Origin: Variovorax sp. OV700
GTDB taxonomy: Bacteria > Pseudomonadota > Gammaproteobacteria > Burkholderiales > Burkholderiaceae_C
Assembly (NCBI RefSeq): GCF_900099805.1
Contig: NZ_FNDR01000005.1
Coordinates: forward strand, 124,001 to 188,000
Reading direction: 5' to 3'
DNA length: 64,000 bases
The stretch's first letter is position 1. Each line of letters starts with the position of its first letter. A model generated the notes under the pieces. The model did no database searches. It had not been told where the DNA came from and saw nothing but the letters and a program-made list of their open reading frames with translations. A program made the translations under genes and the position numbers. Positions 56,560 through 64,000 of the stretch are shown one piece after another.

Positions 56560-56892
56560 ATGAGCGATGCAGCTATTCTTTCAAAGCTCGGGCCAATAAT
56601 TCGATCAAAAAAGATCTTCTGGGTCAATGGTGAGTATTTGCGCGAAGGCGAAGTTGTCCATTGGGAGTGTTTTGTCAGGCTTCCAGGTGAAGCGGTGAAG
56701 GTGGGGTTCGATGAGTATCTGGAAAAGTATGAAGATGCAGTCGACCTTTACGACGTGCATGTACGAGAGGAATTGCCAAATGTCGAGACCGCGTTGCTGT
56801 TTATTTTGAAATCGTTTCCTCACGTAGCTGAAAAATTGAGAGATGAGCAAAGTGAAGCCTCCCCGGATCTTCGAAAATCGAAGATCCGGTAG
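56560..56892 (+). CDS. Hypothetical protein at the end of the Rhs island
   Basis: 110 aa, AT-rich like the toxin tip. Contains KIFWVNGEYLREGEVVHWEC and VETALLFILKSFPHVAEKL. Not recognised; size and place suggest a second immunity gene or the remains of one. Its last codons lie inside a perfect 12-bp inverted repeat, so the C-terminus (after EASPDL) may have been changed by an insertion or junction. Confidence 0.6.
   Translation: MSDAAILSKLGPIIRSKKIFWVNGEYLREGEVVHWECFVRLPGEAVKVGFDEYLEKYEDAVDLYDVHVREELPNVETALLFILKSFPHVAEKLRDEQSEASPDLRKSKIR
56863..56889. other. Perfect 12-bp inverted repeat at the right end of the Rhs island
   Basis: CCGGATCTTCGA (56863-56874), loop AAA, TCGAAGATCCGG (56878-56889). 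It overlaps the end of the last coding frame. No T run follows on either strand, so it is a weak terminator at best; it coincides with the return to high GC and may mark a recombination border. Confidence 0.6.
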
Positions 56893-56948
56893 CCCAAAGC
56901 CAAGCAAGATCAGACGACTTCTCCCACCCGACCTCCGGGTTTCCGATA

Positions 56949-56969
56949 ACTAAATCCACTTGATTTAGT
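56949..56969. promoter_or_regulatory. Palindrome upstream of frcB, candidate ROK-regulator operator
   Basis: ACTAAATC (56949-56956), five-base centre CACTT, GATTTAGT (56962-56969): perfect 8-bp arms, 110 bp before the frcB start, in a 187-bp gap without genes. Size and symmetry suit a ROK-family dimer, whose gene closes this operon. Link is inferred from position. Confidence 0.5.
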
Positions 56970-57079
56970 CGCTCTCCTGTCCGATAGTCTCCCTGCGCCC
57001 GGATGCCGCGTCCCTCGCCGGACCCGCTACCGGATCCCAAGACCGCAGGCGCACGCCGTCTGCCCACGGAGACACACAC

Positions 57080-58084
57080 ATGCTCAGCTCCCGCTCCATC
57101 CTGGCCCTGGCGGCCATGTCCCTCGCCGCATCGTCTGCCGCCTTTGCCGCCGACCAGCCGGTCATCGGCCTCGTCACCAAGACTGAAACCAACCCCTTCT
57201 TTGTAAAAATGAAGGAGGGCGCGCAGGAAGAGGCCAAGAAGCTCGGCGCCAAGCTGCTGTCGGGTTCGGGCAAGGCCGACGGCGACAACGCGGGTCAGAT
57301 CACGGCGATGGAAAACATGATTGCCGCGGGTGCCAAGACCATCCTCATCACGCCGAGCGACGCCAAGGCCATCGTGCCGGCGATCAAGAAGGCGCGCGAC
57401 AAGGGCGTGATGGTGATCGCGCTCGACAGCCCGGCCGATCCGCCGGACGCAACCGATGCGCTCTTCGCCACCAACAACTACACGGCCGGCGTGCTGATTG
57501 GCGAATACGCCAAGGCCGCTATGGCGGGCAAGCCGGCGAAGATCGTCGCGCTCGACCTGTTGCCAGGCCACCCGGTGGGTGCGCAGCGGCACAACGGCTT
57601 CATGAAGGGCTTTGGCTTGGCAGCCAATGACGCCAAGTCGAACGAGCTGTCGAAGTCGCCTGAAATCGTCTGCATGGCCGACAGCTTCGGCGATCAGGCC
57701 AAGGCGCAAACGGCGATGGAAAACTGCCTGCAGAAGGCGCCCGACGTGAACCTGGTCTACACCATCAACGAGCCCGCCGCGGCCGGTGCCTACAACGCGC
57801 TGAAGCGCGCGGGCAAGGAGAAGGGCGTGATGATCGTTTCCGTGGACGGCGGCTGCCAGGGCATCAAGGACACCAACGCCGGCGTGATTGCAGCCACCTC
57901 GCAGCAGTACCCGCTCAAGATGGCGGCCATGGGCGTGGCGGCGGGCGTGGAATACGCCAAGACGGGCAAGAAGGCCTCGGGCTACGTCGACACGGGCGTG
58001 ACGCTCATCGCCGGCAAGAGCGTGGCGGGCGTCGACAGCAAGGACACCAAGACGGGAGCCGAGCTGTGCTGGGGCAAGAAGTAA
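57080..58084 (+). CDS. frcB: Fructose-type ABC transporter substrate-binding protein
   Basis: 334 aa periplasmic binding protein with signal peptide (cleavage after AAFA, about residue 23). It follows FrcB of Sinorhizobium closely in several places: VTKTETNPFFVKMKEGA, TINEPAAAGAYNAL, IVSVDGGCQGIKDTNAG, and the CWG ending. Ribose, xylose or mannose, which related systems also carry, cannot be excluded. First gene of frcB-frcC-frcA-regulator. Confidence 0.88.
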   Translation: MLSSRSILALAAMSLAASSAAFAADQPVIGLVTKTETNPFFVKMKEGAQEEAKKLGAKLLSGSGKADGDNAGQITAMENMIAAGAKTILITPSDAKAIVPAIKKARDKGVMVIALDSPADPPDATDALFATNNYTAGVLIGEYAKAAMAGKPAKIVALDLLPGHPVGAQRHNGFMKGFGLAANDAKSNELSKSPEIVCMADSFGDQAKAQTAMENCLQKAPDVNLVYTINEPAAAGAYNALKRAGKEKGVMIVSVDGGCQGIKDTNAGVIAATSQQYPLKMAAMGVAAGVEYAKTGKKASGYVDTGVTLIAGKSVAGVDSKDTKTGAELCWGKK

Positions 58085-58104
58085 TCAAGGCCCGGAGCAC
58101 CTTG

Positions 58105-59064
58105 ATGGCGAAATCTCCAACGCACCACATCCCGTGGGGCGCCCTGGGGCCGTGGCTGGCCCTGCTTGGCGCATGCATCTTCTTTGCGACGCAGTCCGAT
58201 CGCTTCCTGACGGGCGGCAACCTCTCGCTGATCATGCAGCAGGTGATGGTGGTTGGCGTGATCGCCATCGGACAGACGCTGATCATTCTCACGGCGGGCA
58301 TCGACCTGTCGTGCGGCATGGTGATGGCGCTGGGCAGCATCATCATGAGCAAGTTCGCCACTGAACTGGGGCTGCCGGTGCCGGTGGCCATCTTGTGCGG
58401 CATCGGCGTGACGACGCTGTTCGGCCTGCTCAACGGCTTGCTGGTCACGCGCATCAAGCTGCCGCCGTTCATCGTGACGCTGGGTACGCTGAACATCGCG
58501 TTCGCGATCACCCAGCTGTATTCGTCCTCCCAGACCATCACCGATCTGCCCGCCGGCCTCACGGGGCTGGGCACCACCTTCACCATCGGCAGCGCCGAAG
58601 TGGCCTGGGGCGCGGTGCTGATGCTGGTGCTCTATCTGCTCGCATGGTTCGTGCTGCGCGAGACGGCGGCGGGCCGGCATATCTACGCAGTGGGCAACAA
58701 CGCCGAGGCCACGCGCCTGGTCGGCATTCCCACCCAACGCGTGCTTCTGGGCGCGTATGTGGCCGCGGGCGTGCTCTACGGCATTGCCTCGCTGCTGTCG
58801 GTGGCGCGCACCGGCGTGGGCGACCCGAACGCGGGGCAGACCGAAAACCTCGATGCCATCACGGCCGTGGTGCTTGGCGGCACCAGCCTGTTCGGCGGCC
58901 GCGGCGTGGTGCTGGGTTCGCTCATCGGCGTGCTGATCGTCGGCGTGTTCCGCAACGGGCTCACGCTGATGGGCGTCTCGTCGATCTATCAGGTGCTGGT
59001 AACGGGCGTGCTGGTGATTCTTGCCGTGGCGGCCGATCAAATCTCGCGCCGGGGAGCCCGCTGA
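58105..59064 (+). CDS. frcC: Fructose-type ABC transporter permease
   Basis: 319 aa from ATG 58105 (GGAG upstream); an earlier in-frame GTG overlaps frcB and is less likely. Eight to ten hydrophobic helices of the RbsC-type permease family, with the conserved loop LDAITAVVLGGTSLFGGRGV. Works with FrcB and FrcA. The stop overlaps the frcA start (TGATG). Confidence 0.9.
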   Translation: MAKSPTHHIPWGALGPWLALLGACIFFATQSDRFLTGGNLSLIMQQVMVVGVIAIGQTLIILTAGIDLSCGMVMALGSIIMSKFATELGLPVPVAILCGIGVTTLFGLLNGLLVTRIKLPPFIVTLGTLNIAFAITQLYSSSQTITDLPAGLTGLGTTFTIGSAEVAWGAVLMLVLYLLAWFVLRETAAGRHIYAVGNNAEATRLVGIPTQRVLLGAYVAAGVLYGIASLLSVARTGVGDPNAGQTENLDAITAVVLGGTSLFGGRGVVLGSLIGVLIVGVFRNGLTLMGVSSIYQVLVTGVLVILAVAADQISRRGAR

Positions 59065-59861
59065 TGAACACCGTGGCAAATCCGAAAATCATCATGCAGG
59101 CCAAGGGCCTGGTGAAGCGCTATGGCCACGTCACTGCGCTCGACGGGGTCGACTTCGAGCTGCGCGAAGGAGAAATCCTCGCGGTGATCGGCGACAACGG
59201 CGCGGGCAAGTCGTCGCTCATCAAGGCGCTGTCTGGCGCGGTCGTGCCCGACGAGGGCGAGATCCTGCTCGACGGCGCACCCGTGCACTTTCGCAATCCG
59301 CTGGACGCGCGCCGCGCGGGCATCGAGACGGTCTATCAAGACCTGGCCGTGGCACCCGCCATGACCATCTACGAGAACCTCTTTCTCGGCCGCGAGCTGC
59401 GCCGGCCGGGCTTCATGGGCAATGTTCTGCGCATGCTCGACAAGAAGAAGATGCTGCAGGAGAGCAGCGCGCGCATGGCGGACCTGAAGGTCGGCATCCA
59501 GTCGATGACGCAGGCGGTGGAAACGCTCTCCGGCGGCCAGCGCCAGTGCGTCGCCGTGGCGCGCAGCGCGGCCTTCGCGCGGCACGTGGTCATCATGGAC
59601 GAGCCGACCGCCGCGCTTGGCGTGAAAGAAGGCAACATGGTGCTCGAGCTGATCCGCCGCGTGCGCGATCGCGGCCTGCCGGTGGTGCTCATCAGCCACA
59701 ACATGCCGCATGTGTTCGAGGTGGCCGACCGCATCCACGTGGCGCGGCTCGGCAAGCGCGCGGCCGTGCTCAACCCGAAGAAGATCAGCATGAGCGACAC
59801 GGTGGCCGTGATGACCGGCGCCATGACTGCCGACAAGCTGCCCGCGGAGGCCCATGCCTGA
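59064..59861 (+). CDS. frcA: Fructose-type ABC transporter ATPase, single nucleotide-binding domain
   Basis: 265 aa, only one ATPase domain, unlike the double-domain RbsA type; this single-domain form is characteristic of FrcA. Walker A GDNGAGKSS, signature LSGGQRQCVAVARS, Walker B HVVIMDEPTAALG, H-loop LISHNMPHVF. ATG 59064 overlaps the frcC stop, and its own stop overlaps the regulator start by 8 bp. Confidence 0.92.
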   Translation: MNTVANPKIIMQAKGLVKRYGHVTALDGVDFELREGEILAVIGDNGAGKSSLIKALSGAVVPDEGEILLDGAPVHFRNPLDARRAGIETVYQDLAVAPAMTIYENLFLGRELRRPGFMGNVLRMLDKKKMLQESSARMADLKVGIQSMTQAVETLSGGQRQCVAVARSAAFARHVVIMDEPTAALGVKEGNMVLELIRRVRDRGLPVVLISHNMPHVFEVADRIHVARLGKRAAVLNPKKISMSDTVAVMTGAMTADKLPAEAHA

Positions 59862-61080
59862 TGCAGAAGCTGTTGCTGCGCGCCCACCCGACCTGTTGCG
59901 CCCGCGCGGCTCCAACCAGGTCGGCATGCGCCAGTTCAACGAACGCGTGGTGCTGCAGGCGCTGCGCGTTCACACCAGCCTGCCCAAGGCCGAGCTCGCT
60001 CGGCTCACCGGGCTGAGCGCGCAGACCATCGGGCTCATCACCGCGCGGCTGGAGGAAGACCAGCTCATCGTGAAGCAGGGGCGCGTGCGCGGCCGCATCG
60101 GGCAGCCTTCGGTGCCTCTGGCGCTCAACCCCGACGGGGCCTTTGCCATCGGCATCAAGGTCGGGCGGCGGGGTGCCGAATGGCTGCTCATCGACTTTGC
60201 CGCACGCGTGCGCGAGCGCCATGCCATCAGCTACGAGTTTCCCGATGCGGAGCAGCTGCTGCCCGCCATTGCAGAGCACATCCACCGGCTGCGCGACGGG
60301 CTGGGTCCGCTCGCGGTGCGCACCGTGGGCGCGGGGCTGGCCGCACCGTTCCAGCTGGGCGGCTGGCACCGCACGCTGGGGCTGTCGAAGGCGCAGTCCG
60401 ACGTGTGGAACCAGATGGATCTGCCCGCCGAGGTGCGGGCGCGCACCGAAGTGCCGGTGGGTTATGCGCGCGACACCGTGGCTGCCTGCGTGGCCGAACT
60501 GGTCACGGGCCGCGGCCACGACCTCAAGAGTTTTCTCTATGTGTTCGTCGACACCTTCGTGGGCGGCGGGCTCGTGATCGACTCGCACCTGCATACGGGC
60601 GCGCACGGCAACGCGGGCGCGCTGGCCTCGCTGCCCATGCAGTCCGCAGCAGGAGTCGGGGCGCCAGCACAACAGCTGATTGCCGAAGCCTCGCTCTGGG
60701 AGCTGGAACAGCGCCTGCGCAGCGAAGGCCTCGATGCCACCGCCGCCTACGATGACCGCGCGTTGCAGGCGCCCTATGCGGCGGCCACGCAGGCATGGCT
60801 TGCATCGGCTTCGGTTGCGCTGGCCTACGCCATTGCAAGTGGCACTGCGGTGCTCGACCTGGGCGACGTGGTGATGGACGGGTCCATGTCTCGTTCGCTG
60901 CTGGAGGCCCTGCTGGAGCAGACACGCGCGGCTCTGGGCCGGTGCAACTGGGAAGGCATCTGGCAGCCGCGCCTGCATGGGGGAAGGGCGGGTGCGCAGG
61001 CCTGCGCGCTGGGCGGTGCGATGCTGCCGCTGCACGCCAACTTCGCGCCCGACCACGACGTGTTCCTGAAGGCGGCCTGA
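59854..61080 (+). CDS. ROK-family transcriptional regulator without zinc Cys cluster
   Basis: 408 aa. N-terminal winged helix (about 20-75: NERVVLQALRVHTSLPKAEL, ARLTGLSAQTIGLI), then the ROK sugar-kinase-like domain. The usual ROK zinc motif (CxCGxxGCxE) is absent: after GAHGNAGALASLPMQ there are no Cys residues. It likely represses frcBCA and is released by the transported sugar or its phosphate. Start ATG 59854 lies within frcA. Confidence 0.88.
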   Translation: MPDAEAVAARPPDLLRPRGSNQVGMRQFNERVVLQALRVHTSLPKAELARLTGLSAQTIGLITARLEEDQLIVKQGRVRGRIGQPSVPLALNPDGAFAIGIKVGRRGAEWLLIDFAARVRERHAISYEFPDAEQLLPAIAEHIHRLRDGLGPLAVRTVGAGLAAPFQLGGWHRTLGLSKAQSDVWNQMDLPAEVRARTEVPVGYARDTVAACVAELVTGRGHDLKSFLYVFVDTFVGGGLVIDSHLHTGAHGNAGALASLPMQSAAGVGAPAQQLIAEASLWELEQRLRSEGLDATAAYDDRALQAPYAAATQAWLASASVALAYAIASGTAVLDLGDVVMDGSMSRSLLEALLEQTRAALGRCNWEGIWQPRLHGGRAGAQACALGGAMLPLHANFAPDHDVFLKAA

Positions 61081-61085
61081 GCTGC

Positions 61086-61565
61086 TTACGGCGTCGCCGC
61101 TGCGTGCAGGCTGCGCGGGAATCGCAGCGTGCTCGCGTGGGCGCCCTCGGGACAAGGCCGATCGGTATAACCGGCATCGCCCTCTGGCATCACGCACTTG
61201 TGTACCTCGACGAAGGCGGGCGCGGCCTTGGCGGTCGGCTCCGCGGCGGCAACCGCGGGGGCGATCACCGGGGCGATTGCCGGGGCTTCGAGCGTTGCGT
61301 TCGCCAGCGGCGCGCGATGGGGTGGGGGCGAGGGCGGTTCCTCGGACGAGCGCATCGCAGTGCCCGGCACGGGAGGCTCGACGTTGGCTGGCATGACGGC
61401 GGGTGGCAAAGTTGGTGCGCGCGCCGCGCTCTCGTTCACCAGGCCCTTCAATGCCACATAGAAGAGCAACACCGCAATCAGTGCGATGGCCAGGCAAGGG
61501 GCCCAGTACCTGCCGTTTGCGGCATCCACTTGCTTGAACGTGTCGACCGTTTGTTCCAGGCTCAT
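61086..61565 (-). CDS. DUF4124-like membrane-anchored protein
   Basis: 159 aa from ATG 61565 (AAGGAG upstream). One helix (about 22-43), a Pro/Ala-rich linker, then a short C-terminal domain VHKCVMPEGDAGYTDRPCPEG resembling DUF4124, with two Cys that may form a disulfide. Outside the cytoplasm by topology. Converges with the ROK gene (5 bp). Function unknown. Confidence 0.75.
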   Translation of the reverse strand: MSLEQTVDTFKQVDAANGRYWAPCLAIALIAVLLFYVALKGLVNESAARAPTLPPAVMPANVEPPVPGTAMRSSEEPPSPPPHRAPLANATLEAPAIAPVIAPAVAAAEPTAKAAPAFVEVHKCVMPEGDAGYTDRPCPEGAHASTLRFPRSLHAAATP

Positions 61566-61743
61566 GGCTGAAACTCCTTGTTCGTGTTCAGGCATTCTTG
61601 AGGGCTGGTGTCGGGCACAGCTGTAGGCCTGCACCATGCGCCCCTACGGAATTCGTCTCGAAAACGCCGCGGATAAAACCTCATCGGCAGGCGTTGATCA
61701 CGGGCTCTCGATAATGCGATCCACTTGTCGAGAACCGGAAACA

Positions 61744-62400
61744 ATGAGCGCTGCAGATTTTCTTTTCGCACCTGAGGTACAAAAACTCCTGATGGTCGCC
61801 TACGCGGCGCCGGACCAACAGTTTTCTTGCAGCGAGCTGGCCCGGCGTTCGAAGCTGGACCCCGCCGATGCCGAACGCACCCTGGAGCACCTTGTCGGCA
61901 GTGGCATCCTGAAGAAGCAAAAGCCGAAGGCAGACCAAGCCGATGCCGATACCGTCTCGATCGATCGCTCGTTCCTCTTCCATGACGAGCTGCGCAACAT
62001 TGCGCTGAAGTCCTTCGCCGCCGCCGAGCCGGTTCGCTCGATGCTTCGCGCCAAGTTCAAGGATTCGGTCTTGCGCGCCTTCGTTCTGGGAGAGGACAAG
62101 GACGGCACCGTGGAACTCCTCGTCGTGCACGGGCAGCTCACGCCCGATGAAGCTGCCATGACGGCCGCCTGCCAGAAGCTGTCGAAGAACATCCACCGTC
62201 ATCTGAAGATGCACGTCATCTCGCACGCCAGGTTCAACAGCTTGACACCGCGCGACCCGCTCGCGTCGAAGCTGGCGGCGCCCTGTGCGCTCGAGATCAT
62301 CGCGCTCGGGGATACGAAGGCTCAATTGCCCGTCGAAAGGGTCAGCCTCTTGCAAAGCGCCAAGAAGAAATTGGCAACGCTGTCACGCCCATCGGCGTGA
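61744..62400 (+). CDS. Winged-helix protein with nucleotidyltransferase-like C-terminal domain
   Basis: 218 aa. Residues 1-75 form an ArsR/MarR-like winged helix (FLFAPEVQKLLMVAYAAPDQ, then LEHLVGSGILKKQ). The rest resembles the small nucleotidyltransferase-like domain found fused to such helices (KDSVLRAFVLGEDKDGTVEL, LLVVHG), but the usual catalytic GS-x(n)-DxD pattern is not intact: the Asp pair reads TVELLVV. So DNA binding with a dead or sensor-type second domain is likely. ATG 61744 is the start beginning MSAADFLFAPEVQ. Confidence 0.65.
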   Translation: MSAADFLFAPEVQKLLMVAYAAPDQQFSCSELARRSKLDPADAERTLEHLVGSGILKKQKPKADQADADTVSIDRSFLFHDELRNIALKSFAAAEPVRSMLRAKFKDSVLRAFVLGEDKDGTVELLVVHGQLTPDEAAMTAACQKLSKNIHRHLKMHVISHARFNSLTPRDPLASKLAAPCALEIIALGDTKAQLPVERVSLLQSAKKKLATLSRPSA

Positions 62401-62406
62401 GTGCGG

Positions 62407-63429
62407 TCAGGGCCTCCAGCGGCGCAAGCCGAGCTCGTCCGCGAGTGCCTGGTAGGTCTTGATGCGGGCCCGCACGTAGTCGTCGAGCGCGGCGCCGGTG
62501 AGCGCGAAAGGATAAAGACCGTGCCGTTCGCGCAGCGCGGCGTAGCCCGGTGCGGCAGTGGCCTCCGCGAACGCGGCGGTCCATGCGCGCACGGCAGCGT
62601 CGGGCACGTTCGCGCTGAGGTACAGGCCGCGCACGGTCGGCCAGACGATGTCCACGCCTTGCTCGCGTGCCGTCGGCACGCCGGTGAGCGCACCGCTGAG
62701 CCGCGTCTCCGACAGCACGGCCAGCAGCCGCACAGCCGCACCGCCGGCAATCGCATGCAAGGCCTCGGCCGCGTCACCGGGGAAGGCATCCACATGCTTG
62801 CCTTGCAGCGCACCGAGGGCATCGCCGCCGCCTTCGAAAGACACGAAGCGCATCGCCTTGTGGTCGCGCCCCGCGGCGCGCACCAGCAGCGCGGCCTTCA
62901 CCCAATCCTGGCTGCCCACCGTGCCGCCCGCGCCGAAGGCAATTCGCGAAGGTTCCTGCCGCAATGCGGCGACGAGGTCTTGCAGGCGCTGGTAAGGCGA
63001 ATCGCGGTGCACGGCGATCACGCCGTAGTCGGTGCCCAGCGTGGCGATCCAGCGCACCGCCGAAGGGGGATGCGGCCCGAAGCGGCCCTGCGCAAGGTTG
63101 AGCAGCGAGCCACTGGAGAACGCGACCAGCGTGCCCGGCCCGCCGAGCCGGCCCGTGGCCACGCGGTCGAAGGCGACCGCACCGATGCCGCCCGGCAGGT
63201 AGCGCTGTGCGAGCGGCGGCCGTGCGGGGCGCACCACCTGCAGCGCATCGCGTGCGAGGGCGCAGGTCAGCGCGAAGCCGCCCCCGGCCTTGGCGGGAAT
63301 CACGCAGTCTGCCGCGGCTTCGGACGGATCGGCCCCGGCCGACGCGACCGAACGCGCTGCGGCAGCGGGCAGCAACAGCGCGGCGAGTGCGCGCAGGGCG
63401 TGTCGGCGGGTTGCGGAAGGTGTCGGCAT
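62407..63429 (-). CDS. Bug (TctC-type) periplasmic substrate-binding protein
   Basis: 340 aa from ATG 63429 (an ATG at 63489 is also in frame but lies within the neighbouring kinase gene). Signal sequence with twin Arg (RRHALRALAALLLPAAA). Bug-family landmarks: YLPGGIGAVAFDRVATGR, and VSFEGGGDALGALQGKHVDA. Bug proteins bind carboxylates for tripartite transporters or sensing. It lies just downstream of a TctE-like kinase gene on the same strand, suggesting it serves as the sensor's ligand-binding partner. No TctA/TctB genes are visible. Confidence 0.88.
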   Translation of the reverse strand: MPTPSATRRHALRALAALLLPAAAARSVASAGADPSEAAADCVIPAKAGGGFALTCALARDALQVVRPARPPLAQRYLPGGIGAVAFDRVATGRLGGPGTLVAFSSGSLLNLAQGRFGPHPPSAVRWIATLGTDYGVIAVHRDSPYQRLQDLVAALRQEPSRIAFGAGGTVGSQDWVKAALLVRAAGRDHKAMRFVSFEGGGDALGALQGKHVDAFPGDAAEALHAIAGGAAVRLLAVLSETRLSGALTGVPTAREQGVDIVWPTVRGLYLSANVPDAAVRAWTAAFAEATAAPGYAALRERHGLYPFALTGAALDDYVRARIKTYQALADELGLRRWRP

Positions 63430-63464
63430 GGGCGTGCAGTTGACTGGCACGGGAGCGGCCTCGG

Positions 63465-64000
63465 TCAGCCGGCGGCCGGCCGGGGCCACCAGATGATCGC
63501 ATGCAGCCCCGTGGTGCCGGGCCGCGCTTCGAGCCGCAATTCTCCCCGGTGTCGGTGCGCAATGGACCGCGCGATGGCCAGCCCCAGCCCGAAGCCGCCC
63601 TTGCCCGCACGGGCGCCGCGCCGAAAGCGTTGTCCGAGTGATGCCCGTTCTTCTTCGCCCAGGCCCGGGCCATCATCCTCGACATTGAGGCTCCACCCGG
63701 CCGCATCGCCTGCTGCAAATAGCGTGATCGTTCCTTCGGCCGGCGTGTAGGCGATGGCGTTGGCCACCAGGTTGCCGAGCGCCTCGCGCATCAGGCCGCG
63801 GTCGGCCACCGCAGGAAATTCCGGCGAAGGCGAATGGATGCCCAGGTCGATGCGCTTGGCGCGCGCGAGGGGCAGCAGGTCCACGGCCACTTCGCGCAGC
63901 AGCGCCGCAAGGTCGAACTCCGCGGCGTCGAACGCCACCGTGTCGCTGCGGCCCAGCGCAAGCAGTTGCTGTGTGCTGCGCGTGGCGCGGCTGATTTCGG
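63465..64000 (-). CDS. Sensor histidine kinase, C-terminal part (TctE/QseC type)
   Basis: Partial; the gene continues past the right edge. The visible frame begins ISRATRSTQQLLALGRSD, the part after the phospho-acceptor His, then the ATPase domain: N box ALGNLVANAIAYTPAEG, G1 VEDDGPGLGEEER, G2 GGFGLGLAIARSIAHRHRG. 35 bp before the Bug gene. With it, resembles TctDE-type carboxylate sensing. Confidence 0.88.
   Translation of the reverse strand, partial: EISRATRSTQQLLALGRSDTVAFDAAEFDLAALLREVAVDLLPLARAKRIDLGIHSPSPEFPAVADRGLMREALGNLVANAIAYTPAEGTITLFAAGDAAGWSLNVEDDGPGLGEEERASLGQRFRRGARAGKGGFGLGLAIARSIAHRHRGELRLEARPGTTGLHAIIWWPRPAAG

Noticed and set aside
56863..56889. Perfect inverted repeat considered as a strong rho-independent terminator
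   Set aside because: No T run follows on either strand and it lies inside a coding frame.

Overview
The window is dense, GC-rich bacterial chromosome with short spacers and many ATGA/GTGA overlaps. The gene content (rhizobial-type glycerol ABC operon, Bug-type binding protein beside a TctE-like kinase, EtfBA followed by acyl-CoA dehydrogenase, FrcBCA, VgrG/Rhs) suggests a Comamonadaceae betaproteobacterium, most likely Variovorax or a close relative. This is inferred from family recognition, not from a search. No rRNA, tRNA or CRISPR array was seen.

Layout. 1-4351: 3' part of comEC with an apparent one-base frameshift at the left edge, then a circularly permuted ATP-grasp/alpha-E pair. 4376-15217: glycerol catabolism (glpK and glpR on minus; glpD-glpS-glpT-glpP-glpQ-DUF2160-glpV on plus), with uptake by an ABC transporter rather than GlpF; several spacers carry repeat sequences. 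15379-23113: a compact cryptic lipid/polyketide-like cluster with DarA-like and DarB-like proteins, an unknown protein, a BtrH-N-domain acyltransferase-like protein, an ABC-2 exporter, a dedicated ACP, a ketosynthase lacking its first catalytic His, and a small ketosynthase-like protein. A 260-bp MITE-like element splits this cluster, and a second copy lies between glpR and glpK. 23145-28914 (minus): HD protein, MltB, TgpA-type transglutaminase, DUF58 and MoxR. 28989-37174 (plus): histone-deacetylase-like hydrolase, MscS channel, etfBA, acyl-CoA dehydrogenase, nitronate monooxygenase, acyltransferase. 37188-41389: DUF2167 protein, cupin, small coiled protein, aroC, MFS transporter.

41390-56892 is an accessory type VI secretion effector island. 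An AT-rich promoter region and a 28-codon leader ORF overlap vgrG. Two tandem, strongly similar rhs genes follow, with unrelated C-terminal toxins: a His/Cys module resembling clan CD peptidases, and a zinc deaminase-like module. Each is followed by candidate immunity genes. The second toxin and its followers are markedly AT-richer than their surroundings, consistent with tip replacement.

57080-61080: a fructose-type ABC operon (frcBCA) with a ROK regulator lacking the usual zinc Cys cluster, and a palindrome upstream as candidate operator. The right end holds a DUF4124-like protein, a winged-helix/nucleotidyltransferase-like protein, a Bug binding protein and the 3' part of a histidine kinase.

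Best candidates for undescribed biology are the 15.4-23.1 kb cluster, the two Rhs toxin modules, and the paired dispersed element.
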